Below are positions 48,039-57,535 of a stretch of DNA of 64,000 nucleotides, piece by piece. Both the position numbers and the translations under genes were made by a program. The stretch is taken from assembly GCF_001438845.1 (NCBI RefSeq), contig NZ_JQCL01000029.1:49880-113879 (forward strand), read 5' to 3'. The notes below the pieces were generated by a model. The model saw nothing but the letters and a program-made list of their open reading frames with translations, made no database searches and had not been told where the DNA came from. This DNA comes from Lactiplantibacillus xiangfangensis. Its GTDB lineage: Bacteria > Bacillota > Bacilli > Lactobacillales > Lactobacillaceae. The stretch's first letter is position 1. Every line of letters begins with the position of its first letter.

Positions 48039-48857
48039 TTACTTTGGTACAGTTAAAATGCCAAAGAAGGCACAAACTAGGGACAGCGCAATCACTAAGA
48101 AAATACATTTTGTTGGCGTCCATTTTTTGTTATCCAGCAACTTATAAATTGCAAACGTCACAACTAGTGGTAGCAATGCGGGCATAATCTTATCTAACAT
48201 ATCAGCCTGAACATGCGTCACAACTTTCCCAGTCTTCATTTGCAAGCCAGTCTCAAGCTTAATAACCGTTGGAATTAATGACCCAACTACGGTAATCCCT
48301 AAAACAGAAGCGGCGTCTGTCAAACGACTTAGTTGATCCCCAAAACGTTCAACAATCGCAATCCCTGAATTGTAACCACCATAGAACAATGGGCGTTTGA
48401 CCCCGAATAACATAATCATGGCCCAGACAAAACCAATTAATGGAGGTGCGACTAAATTACCAGACAGTGCTAGCGAACCAGTAATTGACCCAATAATCGT
48501 GTTCATCATGACGTTAAATACAGAGTCACCAATACCTGCAAAGGGTCCCATTAAGGATGTTTTTAACGACTGAACTGGTTCCAACGCCTTAGTCCCATCT
48601 TTTTCTTCCATGGCTAGTGAAGCCCCAATCAGTGATTCAGCCATGATTGGCGTGGTATTGAAGTACTTAAATTGATTCTTTAAAGATGCTTTATATTCCT
48701 TGTTATCCTTGTAAATCGTACGTAACGCTGGACTTAACGCGTACACTAAAGATGGCGCTTCCATTGATGCGTAGTTAAATAGGCTATTTGCGACAATGGT
48801 ATACCGCCAGAAGACTTTTTCCTTATCACGCTTCGTTAATTTGACTGGTTCATTCAT
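48039..48857 (-). CDS. PTS mannose-family EIID subunit
   Basis: 272 residues from ATG 48857, which has GGGAG 8 bases upstream. FWRYTIVANSLFNYASMEA and LKTSLMGPFAGIGDSVFN are EIID features. The start overlaps the end of the EIIC gene by 8 bp. Confidence 0.92.
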   Translation of the reverse strand: MNEPVKLTKRDKEKVFWRYTIVANSLFNYASMEAPSLVYALSPALRTIYKDNKEYKASLKNQFKYFNTTPIMAESLIGASLAMEEKDGTKALEPVQSLKTSLMGPFAGIGDSVFNVMMNTIIGSITGSLALSGNLVAPPLIGFVWAMIMLFGVKRPLFYGGYNSGIAIVERFGDQLSRLTDAASVLGITVVGSLIPTVIKLETGLQMKTGKVVTHVQADMLDKIMPALLPLVVTFAIYKLLDNKKWTPTKCIFLVIALSLVCAFFGILTVPK

Positions 48858-49626
48858 CGTAATCATCTCCCTGATTAGAATTATCGGCGGTTGCCGCTGC
48901 AGCATTTTGCTTCTTTGAATCAACATAGGTCTTGAAAGCAAAGGCTGCACCTAGAATAGAAATTGCTAAAACTGGTAATTGTAAGTAGGCAGCAGCTAAA
49001 AAACCAATCGCCAAGTAGTTAAAGTAACGCTTAATTGGCATGTAGTGTAACAAGATCGCAATCCCGACAACTGGAAGCATTGCCCCCGCAATTGATAAAC
49101 CACTCATGAACCACTTTGGGAAGAACGCTAAAATCGCTTTAACAACGTCAGTACCCATGAACGCTACAATGCCAGTTGGAATCGCAATTTCCAAGCCATA
49201 CATAATAGGACCAAGGTATAAGAAACGATTCATCTGCTGGAACTTCTCTTCGTCAGCCAAGTGTTCAGCGTGTGAGGCAACGAAGTTCATCAATGTCTTT
49301 ACTAAAATATCTAATTGAATGGCTAATAATCCAACTGGAATACCAATGGCAATGGCCGTATTTAATCCAGTTCCAGAACGAATGGCAATGTACGATCCAA
49401 TCAAACCAGCTAGGCCATAATTTGGTACCGAGGAACCACCAATTGAAACGGCTCCTAACCCCATTAACGTGAAGGTCCCGCTAATCGTAATGGCTTCTGT
49501 CCAATTTCCTGTAATCGCACCAACAACTAACGGCGTTAAAACGTTGATAACTTGAAAACCAACGGTATCAATTCCCCAAATAAATGCAAATAATGTTATT
49601 AAGCAATTTTGTAGTACAACTGGCAT
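48850..49626 (-). CDS. PTS mannose-family EIIC subunit
   Basis: 258 residues, hydrophobic, with the family stretch NVLTPLVVGAITGNWTEAIT near the N-terminus. It forms the membrane pore with EIID. The C-terminus is rich in Ala/Asn and acidic residues. Confidence 0.92.
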   Translation of the reverse strand: MPVVLQNCLITLFAFIWGIDTVGFQVINVLTPLVVGAITGNWTEAITISGTFTLMGLGAVSIGGSSVPNYGLAGLIGSYIAIRSGTGLNTAIAIGIPVGLLAIQLDILVKTLMNFVASHAEHLADEEKFQQMNRFLYLGPIMYGLEIAIPTGIVAFMGTDVVKAILAFFPKWFMSGLSIAGAMLPVVGIAILLHYMPIKRYFNYLAIGFLAAAYLQLPVLAISILGAAFAFKTYVDSKKQNAAAATADNSNQGDDYDE

Positions 49627-49641
49627 TATGTTTCACCCTTT

Positions 49642-50127
49642 CTATTTTACCTTGTCGTAATAACGCTCAATCGGTTCTTCTGGATCATTAGGAATATACT
49701 GAAGTACGACTGGGACCCCCTTTGATTGGATGGTCTTTAATTTCTGAACGTCGTCTGGTCCCATTGCCACGTAACTTGAAACCTTCGTTTTACCTTCGCC
49801 CATAAAGATAATACCGACGTCGACTTTAGGAATCTCAACGCCTGCATCAATCAACTTAATCAGCGTTGCCGGATCTTTAACTAGCACAAACACTCGTTGA
49901 GTATCATAGTTACCGTTCTTAAAATTATGAATAGCCTTATCCGTGTCAATAATCGACATCCCGGTCCCCGACGGCTTAGCCATCCGCATCGTCGCCTTAA
50001 GACTTTCATCCTTGCTGATCTCATCATCAATAACCATGTAGCGTTTGGGACTTAATTTACCGAACCAGTCCGTAACAACCACCCCATGAATTAATCGTGA
50101 ATCAACCCTTGCTAATACAACTGGCAT
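49642..50127 (-). CDS. PTS mannose-family EIIB subunit
   Basis: 161 residues from the ATG at 50127. The phosphorylated His is in LARVDSRLIHGVVVTDWF. An in-frame TTG two codons earlier is closer to the ribosome site; the family N-terminus favours the ATG. Confidence 0.9.
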   Translation of the reverse strand: MPVVLARVDSRLIHGVVVTDWFGKLSPKRYMVIDDEISKDESLKATMRMAKPSGTGMSIIDTDKAIHNFKNGNYDTQRVFVLVKDPATLIKLIDAGVEIPKVDVGIIFMGEGKTKVSSYVAMGPDDVQKLKTIQSKGVPVVLQYIPNDPEEPIERYYDKVK

Positions 50128-50133
50128 AAACAA

Positions 50134-51480
50134 CTACTTCCTTTCCATAACTGTCTGCGTTGAAATGGCTTCTAGACTAAGATCACCATCACCGCCAATA
50201 ATTTCAATATGGTTCACTTTGCCTGGTTTCATTTGTAACGTAATATTTGTATAACCGTCAAAAGTATGCCGGCTCCCCGTATACGGACAATTGACTAGTG
50301 ACCAGTCTTGGCCATTTACAACAATTCGAACTTTTGCCAAACTTGCCGCAGTCGCGTAATAGAGACCCAAAGTGACTTTTCCAGTATCAAAGCCATCGAC
50401 ATTGTCAAATCCAACTTGTGCCCCAATCCGTTGAAATCCAACCAAGATTGCTGAAAAGTCAGACCGTGGTTCTTTAACCAAATCAAGTCCAGCGGTTTGA
50501 TCAGCATTTTGACTTGAAATGACTTGCATTTTACGTGGGGTTTCAAAGCCATCTTGGGCAACTGGTAACCCACCGTTACGCGTTTGGCAAACCATTTTGA
50601 TTGTTCCATCGTCATTGAACACTAACTCATCACAACAAATAGAACGCAATTCATTAATATGTGACAGCGCATTATTATGATAAAAGGCATACCATTTATT
50701 CTTAAATTCAACGACAGATCCGTGGGTCGTTTCACATCCTACAGGTAACATGTAGTAACCCCGATAAGTCCACGGTCCCATCGGCGAATCACTCGTGGCA
50801 TAGCACATATGGTTCGCCCCACGATGATTATCAGAGTACGTAAAGTAATATTGACCCTGACGTTTAAACACCCAAGCTGCCTCATGAAAATCATCTAAAC
50901 CATCAACAACTTGCATTGGTGCAGCCAGCGAAGTCATATCATCATTAAGTTGACCTTGATAAGCATGTGCGCCACCACCATAGTAAATGTACGATTTACC
51001 ATCTTCATCCGTGAACACGGCTGGATCAATGAGGGCGTGTCCGCCTAGTCCTTCGATTGGACCTAAGTCCTTAAACTGACTAGTCGGTGCATCACTAACC
51101 GCAACGCCCACTTTCCAAGTGTCATTCCAAGGTTTAGCGCTCGGGTGTGGGTAATAAAAGTAATAGTGGCCGTTATGATAAGCCGCATCTGGCGCCCACA
51201 TGAACCCATCAATTCCCCAGTCAAGCTGTTGAGAATTTAAGATTTCACCTTCGTCTACCCAGTTCACTAAATCACTCGTTGAAAAAACATGATAATGATC
51301 CATGTAATCCATGTTCAACGGTGCCTGCGATTGGTCTACATCCCTTGAAGCATACACGTACAAGCGACCATCTTTCCAAACGTGAGCCGCTGGATCAGCA
51401 GCAAATAAGGACGTTATAAAAGGATTGCGTGTGTAATGCCTTTTTTGTCGCGCCAATGCAACGGTTACTAATTCTGTCAT
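50134..51480 (-). CDS. GH43-family glycosidase, cytoplasmic
   Basis: 448 residues. A five-bladed propeller is indicated by the three acidic residues: Asp in FAADPAAHVWKDGRLYVYA, Asp in LIDPAVFTDEDGKSYIYYGG and a Glu in HEAAWVFKRQGQYYFTYS or CETTHGSVVEFKN. A C-terminal beta-sandwich (about 325-445) resembles a carbohydrate-binding module. There is no signal peptide. GH43 enzymes cut arabinosides or xylosides. Its ATG overlaps the GH38 stop, so both should act on one imported oligosaccharide. I chose the ATG at 51480 for its GGAAGGAGC site. Confidence 0.88.
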   Translation of the reverse strand: MTELVTVALARQKRHYTRNPFITSLFAADPAAHVWKDGRLYVYASRDVDQSQAPLNMDYMDHYHVFSTSDLVNWVDEGEILNSQQLDWGIDGFMWAPDAAYHNGHYYFYYPHPSAKPWNDTWKVGVAVSDAPTSQFKDLGPIEGLGGHALIDPAVFTDEDGKSYIYYGGGAHAYQGQLNDDMTSLAAPMQVVDGLDDFHEAAWVFKRQGQYYFTYSDNHRGANHMCYATSDSPMGPWTYRGYYMLPVGCETTHGSVVEFKNKWYAFYHNNALSHINELRSICCDELVFNDDGTIKMVCQTRNGGLPVAQDGFETPRKMQVISSQNADQTAGLDLVKEPRSDFSAILVGFQRIGAQVGFDNVDGFDTGKVTLGLYYATAASLAKVRIVVNGQDWSLVNCPYTGSRHTFDGYTNITLQMKPGKVNHIEIIGGDGDLSLEAISTQTVMERK

Positions 51481-54185
51481 TTTTTCGATTGCTCCTTCCA
51501 AAGCGTCGTATGAATTTCATATGGTTGTAAGGTTAGTCGTTCTGGCTCTTTTGACTTTGCATTTTCGAGTAAGTCACTCGCAAACGCTTGATAATTAGCT
51601 AAATCATTGTTCATTTGAACGGCCTTATCAGTCAAATTATATGAGCGAGTAACAACACCTTCACCATCTTCTTGAACTTTTACTGCGGTTGTTTTGACTG
51701 CACCCGTGGCTACCTTCATCCAAGTTGCATTCATTTCTAGCTTACCATTCTGCCATTCAGGGAACACCGTTGAAAATGGCACCTGACTAGCAAAAGCGTG
51801 GTGGAAGGTTTCCAGTCGGCCCTGTTCGGTAGCACCGTGAAATTCCAATCCAATTTTAGTTGTTTGCGGGCCTTGGCATTGCGCACCAGGAGTTGGGAAG
51901 TATCCCCAGTCCCCCATCTCACCGATACACCGCAAAACGGTCATGGCAATTTGGCCACCATCACGAGCCACTTCATACTCATTCAAGCCATAGTTTGAAA
52001 CTGTTAATCCACGCGTCTTATCATGAACGTTAACAAATGCGTGGGTATGTTGCGGATTTTCAGGATTTTTCCACTTAGCGCTTACCTGATTTGGCCGCTT
52101 TACAACTTCAAAAATACTGTCAGCATAATGATTCTTTACATTTAGGTCCGTTGGGAATAGGACGCGTAAACGGTGATCCTTGACCTGATTATCGTAATTC
52201 AGGTTGATCTGTAATCTTGGGCTGTCTTTTAACAAAACCAGCTCAATCTTCAAATCCAACGATTGTGTCTGCTTAACTCGCTTGGCAGTTCGTTTTCGAT
52301 AGTCAATGTGAGCCTGCTGTTCATAAGCCAGTTGTTCATTCATTGATTCTGGCAATTCGAGATGAATCGTCAAAGCTAGCGATTGCTGATAATCGTTGTT
52401 TACTAGCGAAGTAACGTCATTCTTGAAATTGCTCGAAACATAGACGGGGTCATCGGATGCCCTATAAACGTATTCATTTCCAACATCCCCAGTATCTTCA
52501 AATTGCATTAAATGATGGTACGTATGCCCACTAATTTTATCTAAGACAGTTAACCGGCCATCCTGCTCAACCGTAACCTTTAGATAATCATTCTCGATTT
52601 CGCGTTCATTCTTTTTCGTTAAATGCGCATCGCTAGTCTTAGCTTGTGGAACAAGTCGTAGCGTCATCCATGACAGCGGTTTCATTTTTGCTAAATAAAC
52701 ACGTATTCTTGCAACCCGTTTGATAATTGCTTGTCGGAATTGGTCCTTTGGTAACCGAAATCCAAATTTAACATTCACGTCAAGTACAGTACTTGGAACG
52801 ATTTTTCCGTCTGCATCCTTGACCTGATAATGGATCACTGGTTTTTGCTTCAATTCATCAAAAATCGCCTTGGGATCATCTTTATTTGGATTAAAAACAA
52901 CCTGTTCCAGTGGCACTTCGACAACGGTCGTATCCGTTTTTTCAGAAGTTGCCGTATTGAACACAACAAATGGGTGAGCACCTTGTTCATGAGCCATTTC
53001 GTTAGTATTGATATTCTGACTTAGTTCATCCAGTGATTCTTTTGCGACGTATTTAGCGACCTGTTCTGATTTCATGTAACGCGTCTGCATTTCTTGACTG
53101 ACCTCATCCACTGAACAGGCACAAATGCTGTCATGAGGATGGTTTTGAAGTAATGTTTTCCAAGCGTACGTCAATTGATCATGTGGGTACGGTTTTCCAA
53201 GTTGAACATTTGCCAGCGTCGCTAACGGTTCCGCAACCTTTTCAAGTTCTACCGAAACTTCAGTATTTCGTTGCTTGATTGGCACTCTGTTAGACGCCGT
53301 ATTGGCTAACGTTGTCCAACCGTTTGTTTCTTGGGAAGTCAATTCCCCAGTAACTTGATCCAAATTTTTTGGTAAATCTTTTCGCAACTGATCCAAGTAC
53401 ATATTGTAGTTAGCGTGAATAAACTCAATATCTGGATACAACTCGTTGGCTACCCGAATCGCTTTCGAAAGATCCATCTGAACGGGTTCATGGTCACTAC
53501 CATTCAAAAATAGTAAGTCATCAGTTGAGGCATACCGTCCCGTGCTGGCTAATTTCTTATCCCAGAAAGCTTTAGCGGCAACCTTTTCTGTTGGAATTTC
53601 CTTACCATTGTCATACCAATTAGCAAAGAGAATCCCTAGTACTTTAGAACCATCCGGACCGACCCAATTCATCTCTGAGAACTTAGATGAAAAGTCATCA
53701 CTACTACTAGTTGCATTCGCAAATCCAGTGGGCTTTACACCACGTCCAAACATCGCATTATCTAATCCAGCTTGCCGTAATAGTTGTGGTGTTTGACCCA
53801 TGTTGCCAAATGTATCTGGGAAGTACCCGACCTTTGCCATGTGGTTCGTCCACTTTTGAGCTTCGCGGTGGCCAATCAGCATATCCCGTGCGTTTGACTC
53901 ATTTGAAATTAAGAAATCATCTTGCAAGATATAAAACGGACCAACTTGTAGTTTTCCTGAACTAGTCAACTGCTTGATGATTGATCTATTTTCCGGTCGT
54001 ACTTGCAAATAATCATCTAAAACAATTGTTTGACCATCTAAATGAAAGAAATGGTAGTCTGGATCGGTTTTAAAAAGCTTAATTAAGTTATCAATTAATT
54101 CAATCAACCGCATATGGTGCTGCTCATAGGGCATGTACCATTCTCGATCCCAATGGCTGTGCGGAACAATATAAACTCTCTTCAT
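51477..54185 (-). CDS. GH38 alpha-mannosidase (MngB-like), cytoplasmic
   Basis: 902 residues, normal for GH38. The zinc-binding N-terminus is VYIVPHSHWDREWYMPYEQ, the nucleophile Asp is in GYFPDTFGNMGQTPQLLRQA, and HPHDSICACSVDEV gives the third zinc-binding stretch. It removes alpha-linked mannose. First gene of the operon, with a PTS, GH43, ROK kinase and phosphatase behind it. I chose the ATG at 54185 with AGGGG about 11 bases upstream. The preferred substrate is open: mannosylglycerate-type or N-glycan-type. Confidence 0.92.
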   Translation of the reverse strand: MKRVYIVPHSHWDREWYMPYEQHHMRLIELIDNLIKLFKTDPDYHFFHLDGQTIVLDDYLQVRPENRSIIKQLTSSGKLQVGPFYILQDDFLISNESNARDMLIGHREAQKWTNHMAKVGYFPDTFGNMGQTPQLLRQAGLDNAMFGRGVKPTGFANATSSSDDFSSKFSEMNWVGPDGSKVLGILFANWYDNGKEIPTEKVAAKAFWDKKLASTGRYASTDDLLFLNGSDHEPVQMDLSKAIRVANELYPDIEFIHANYNMYLDQLRKDLPKNLDQVTGELTSQETNGWTTLANTASNRVPIKQRNTEVSVELEKVAEPLATLANVQLGKPYPHDQLTYAWKTLLQNHPHDSICACSVDEVSQEMQTRYMKSEQVAKYVAKESLDELSQNINTNEMAHEQGAHPFVVFNTATSEKTDTTVVEVPLEQVVFNPNKDDPKAIFDELKQKPVIHYQVKDADGKIVPSTVLDVNVKFGFRLPKDQFRQAIIKRVARIRVYLAKMKPLSWMTLRLVPQAKTSDAHLTKKNEREIENDYLKVTVEQDGRLTVLDKISGHTYHHLMQFEDTGDVGNEYVYRASDDPVYVSSNFKNDVTSLVNNDYQQSLALTIHLELPESMNEQLAYEQQAHIDYRKRTAKRVKQTQSLDLKIELVLLKDSPRLQINLNYDNQVKDHRLRVLFPTDLNVKNHYADSIFEVVKRPNQVSAKWKNPENPQHTHAFVNVHDKTRGLTVSNYGLNEYEVARDGGQIAMTVLRCIGEMGDWGYFPTPGAQCQGPQTTKIGLEFHGATEQGRLETFHHAFASQVPFSTVFPEWQNGKLEMNATWMKVATGAVKTTAVKVQEDGEGVVTRSYNLTDKAVQMNNDLANYQAFASDLLENAKSKEPERLTLQPYEIHTTLWKEQSKK

Positions 54186-54409
54186 GTATTTCAACGCCCC
54201 TTATACTTATTATATTTTCTGAACAAACATACAATACCACCATTTATTATTTTTGTCTATACAATAAATACAAACAGTCAAAATCAATACCAAATAGAAA
54301 TTGAGTTATCCGCTTCCATCTGTTTTGGAGAGAACCAGCCATCCTAATTGATTATTGGCCGTAATATGGTATGATAAATATAACATTTGAAGATTGTCAG
54401 GTACTTATT
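54186..54409. promoter_or_regulatory. divergent control region, mannosidase operon and GntR
   Basis: 224 bp. ATACAA occurs three times (54229, 54259, 54268), the middle one in the near-palindrome TTGTCTATACAA (54253-54264), a candidate GntR operator. For the plus-strand gene a TATGATAAA-type -10 lies near 54369. No perfect cre box is seen. Confidence 0.5.
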
Positions 54410-55540
54410 ATGGAAAATGACACGAAAAAAACGCTCTATATGCAAATTGCACAACAACTTGAACAACAGATTGCCTCAAATCAATTGCATCCCGGCGATC
54501 AAATCCCAACCGAGAACGAATTGGTGAAACAATTTAACGTCAGTAGAATGACCGCCCGCAACGCTCTGGATCTTCTTGTTAGTAAGCACCTCATCGAACG
54601 ATTTCCTGGGCGCGGGTCCTTTGTCTTAAACACTGAAGATACTTCTAATCCAACTGGCAATGGTTCTAAAACTATTGGTGCAATTTTCCCCAAAATTGCA
54701 CCGGCTTTTGGGGTAGAACTATTATCTGAACTCAGTAAAACTGCAGATTCAAACAACTTTAGCTTGCTCTATACCGAAACTCAAAATAACTCTTTTGCTG
54801 ATGAAGCCCGTGCCATTCAACGGATGCGCCAATCAGCGCAAGGTATCATCGTATGGCCAATTCCCGGAAAAGTCATTGGTAATGAAATTCTCAAATTAAT
54901 TATCGATGATTATCCCGTCGTTTTGCTGGATCGCTATATCAAAGACGTTAATGCGAGTTATATTGTCACTAATAACCAGACGGCTACCACGCAGGCACTT
55001 GAATACTTAGTCGGCCTTGGTCATCGTCATATTTGTTTAGTTCCTAAAGAAAACGTGACCGACACTTCTATTCAGGATCGTCTAAATTCGGCTAAACGGT
55101 TCTTGGAAACCAACGCCGAAACTGACTGGACAATGTTACTTACAAAGGGAATTGATTACCGCGATTCCGTGACCGTTTCAAAGGAAAAGGAAAAATTCAA
55201 AAAGAACATTAAAGAAACCTTGGCGCAGCAACCAGATATTACGGCCTTCTTCGTAACTGAGTACTACCCCGCAACGTTACTTTACGAGTCATTAGTCGAA
55301 TTAGGGTACCGGGTACCCGAAGATTTCTCCATTGTTTGCTATGACTCACCGACGTTTTACGGTGAAAATGCGATTCACTATACGCACGTTCAACAAAATG
55401 AGGCCAACATCGCCAAACATGCATTTTCTATGTTGAATCGTCTGATTACTGGAAAAGATAAAAATGCAGCTATCCAACAATTGGAAGCTGCAGATCTGGT
55501 TGTCGGCGAAACGACCGGTCCCGTACGCAAGCAAAAATAA
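54410..55540 (+). CDS. GntR-family regulator with LacI-type sensor domain
   Basis: 376 residues. A GntR winged helix (PGDQIPTENELVKQFNVSRM through RFPGRGSFVL) precedes a periplasmic-binding-like domain ending VPEDFSIVCYDSP, the AraR-like layout. It diverges from the mannosidase operon and should control it. The ATG at 54410 has only a weak AGG upstream; the open frame before it has no better start. Confidence 0.9.
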   Translation: MENDTKKTLYMQIAQQLEQQIASNQLHPGDQIPTENELVKQFNVSRMTARNALDLLVSKHLIERFPGRGSFVLNTEDTSNPTGNGSKTIGAIFPKIAPAFGVELLSELSKTADSNNFSLLYTETQNNSFADEARAIQRMRQSAQGIIVWPIPGKVIGNEILKLIIDDYPVVLLDRYIKDVNASYIVTNNQTATTQALEYLVGLGHRHICLVPKENVTDTSIQDRLNSAKRFLETNAETDWTMLLTKGIDYRDSVTVSKEKEKFKKNIKETLAQQPDITAFFVTEYYPATLLYESLVELGYRVPEDFSIVCYDSPTFYGENAIHYTHVQQNEANIAKHAFSMLNRLITGKDKNAAIQQLEAADLVVGETTGPVRKQK

Positions 55541-55606
55541 TGACCGTCCTGCTTGCCAAATCATAGTTCGAACCGTAAGCTTTTGAAGTCAAAAAATCCA
55601 GACTCG

Positions 55607-55653
55607 AAAAAGCCCTTAAGATTGAATTTAGTACTCAATCTTAAGGGCTTTTT
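55607..55653. terminator. bidirectional terminator, 19-bp perfect stem
   Basis: The inverted repeat AAAAAGCCCTTAAGATTGA (55607-55625) and its complement (55635-55653) has a 9-base loop and runs of A/T at both ends. It lies between the converging GntR gene and the DgaF-like gene. Confidence 0.93.
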
Positions 55654-55677
55654 CATCATCAATTCACTTAAATTCTT

Positions 55678-56418
55678 TTACCCAACTAATTTCTTCACGC
55701 TCTCAAAGAGTTGCCGCACATCTTCAGGACGGGTCATCCCGGTGTCCTTATCGATAATTGAGGAGTAGATATGTGGAATAATGTGTTTCACACCAGCATC
55801 CAACGCGATTTGAAGGATTTCTTCAAAGTTATCTAAATCGATACCACCAGTGGGTTCCAAGCTAAAGTTGTTTTCAGCACAGGCCTTAGCAACCGCTCTG
55901 AATTCGTCTTCGTGGGCCAACCCCTTCATTGGGAAGAACTTGATTGACGTCCCGCCCATATCTTTCAACAACGCGATCGCCGTTTCAATGGAAACTTCAC
56001 CAGCCGGCGTCTGTGAGCTGAGGGCCCCCGTTGCAATGTTGACCTTCCCGACAGTTCCGGTAGGTGATACCAAACCGTTAACGACCGTATCATCTTGGCC
56101 TAACAATGCCCGACTGGTCCCAACACCCGTAAAGACTTGGTTAACGTGTTGTGGTTGAATCACTTTTGAAACCCGACTCACCATTTGGCTTTGCTTAGGG
56201 TCGCCCGCGCCAAGGCCTACCGAAACGGCATTATCAATCTGGGACTGATACTTCAGCATATCTTCGATAGCCAGTTGATCATTCGCATAGTTTTTCGTCA
56301 AAACGCCCAGAATAATGTGTTCGCTCGCTGCCTCATAACAATCAACTGCATTTTGAACGGAACCCGCTAAAACGTTTAAAGCAACCCGGTCTTTGTAATA
56401 GTTTGGTGTTTTTTGCAT
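55678..56418 (-). CDS. dgaF: KDGP aldolase family protein (DgaF-like)
   Basis: 246 residues. It belongs to the DgaF-type aldolases: ALNVLAGSVQNAVDCYEAA, IKFFPMKGLAHEDEF with the Schiff-base Lys candidate, and LEPTGGIDLDNFEEIL. It should split 2-keto-3-deoxy-6-phosphogluconate into pyruvate and glyceraldehyde 3-phosphate. Last gene of the operon, 19 bp past the DgaE-like gene. Confidence 0.88.
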   Translation of the reverse strand: MQKTPNYYKDRVALNVLAGSVQNAVDCYEAASEHIILGVLTKNYANDQLAIEDMLKYQSQIDNAVSVGLGAGDPKQSQMVSRVSKVIQPQHVNQVFTGVGTSRALLGQDDTVVNGLVSPTGTVGKVNIATGALSSQTPAGEVSIETAIALLKDMGGTSIKFFPMKGLAHEDEFRAVAKACAENNFSLEPTGGIDLDNFEEILQIALDAGVKHIIPHIYSSIIDKDTGMTRPEDVRQLFESVKKLVG

Positions 56419-56437
56419 GGTATAGCTCTCCTTTTAG

Positions 56438-57535
56438 TTAATCTAAAATTTCGTGTAATCGTTGCGTAATAGCCGTCATTTCAGCCGCATCAACGGCCCG
56501 AATATCAAACTCAATAATGCCCACGTTCGCCCGGTATTCACGGGTATAAATCGCGGGATTACCCGCCTTTAATTCGGCCGTGACTTGTTTGGCATTCTTA
56601 GGTGAATCCGGTTTAATGACCACGCTTGCCCGGTAGATGTCCCGGCCAGCACCGTCTTGCACCTGTTTTGCGTCAACGTAAGGCACCTGGTTCAACCCCG
56701 TCAGAAATGGCGTTAAGCGGGCTTTCATCTGGTCTCCGCTTTCAGGCCCTTCCGCTAAGTAGTCTTCAATCGCCTTGGTGAGTCCGAGAATATTTTCCTT
56801 GCCGATCTTCATGGCCCGGCCCAAACCAACGGACTGTAGTCGAACCCATTCAATGTACTGCCGTTTCCCAAAAATTAACGCTGACGCGGGCCCCGCCAAA
56901 GCTTTGGCACCGGAGAAAATAATGATATCCACACCCATTTCGATGTATTTTTGCATATCTTCTTCCGCAGCGGCGTCCAAAATCAATGGCAACGCGTGGT
57001 GGTGCGCAACTGTCAACGCTTCTTCGACGGTCAACATACTCTTTTGCACGGCGTGGTGACTCTTAACGTATAAAACTCCGACCGTCTTATCGGTAATTAC
57101 CATATCGAGGTGTTCCGGGCTACACATGTTGGCATAACCGGCTTCCACGACTTGGCCCCCACCGACGTTGATCATGACTTCTTCCGGGGTCCCGTAATCC
57201 ACGTTTTGGCCCTTAGGAATCACGATTTCCCGTTTGGTATAGCGCGCATCGTAAGGGTGGTAGGCGTGGTACTTGCTCCCCGCACCAATCAACGCCGCCA
57301 CGGCCTCCGCAATTCCCGCCGAAGCGGAGTTGATCACGATGGCATCTTCCGCCCCTAATAATTGGGCTAAATGGTCACCCGTCTTCTTAACCAGGTCCGC
57401 CATTTCAAAGAAGTGTTCATCCCCAAACTTTTGCGCGTCAATCACGGGTTGCGCTAACTTGGAAACACCTAAAATGGTCATCTTACCGCTTGCATTAATC
57501 ACTTGCTTCAAATGGTACTTGTCATATACCGTCAT
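56438..57535 (-). CDS. dgaE: DgaE-family PLP-dependent ammonia lyase
   Basis: 365 residues of the SelA-like fold I family. INASGKMTILGVSKLAQPV starts the protein; LILDAAAEEDMQKYIEMGVD and the PLP Lys in IIFSGAKALAGPASALIFG are clear. In Salmonella the relative removes ammonia from D-glucosaminate 6-phosphate. Start overlaps the amidohydrolase stop by 4 bp. Confidence 0.88.
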   Translation of the reverse strand: MTVYDKYHLKQVINASGKMTILGVSKLAQPVIDAQKFGDEHFFEMADLVKKTGDHLAQLLGAEDAIVINSASAGIAEAVAALIGAGSKYHAYHPYDARYTKREIVIPKGQNVDYGTPEEVMINVGGGQVVEAGYANMCSPEHLDMVITDKTVGVLYVKSHHAVQKSMLTVEEALTVAHHHALPLILDAAAEEDMQKYIEMGVDIIIFSGAKALAGPASALIFGKRQYIEWVRLQSVGLGRAMKIGKENILGLTKAIEDYLAEGPESGDQMKARLTPFLTGLNQVPYVDAKQVQDGAGRDIYRASVVIKPDSPKNAKQVTAELKAGNPAIYTREYRANVGIIEFDIRAVDAAEMTAITQRLHEILD

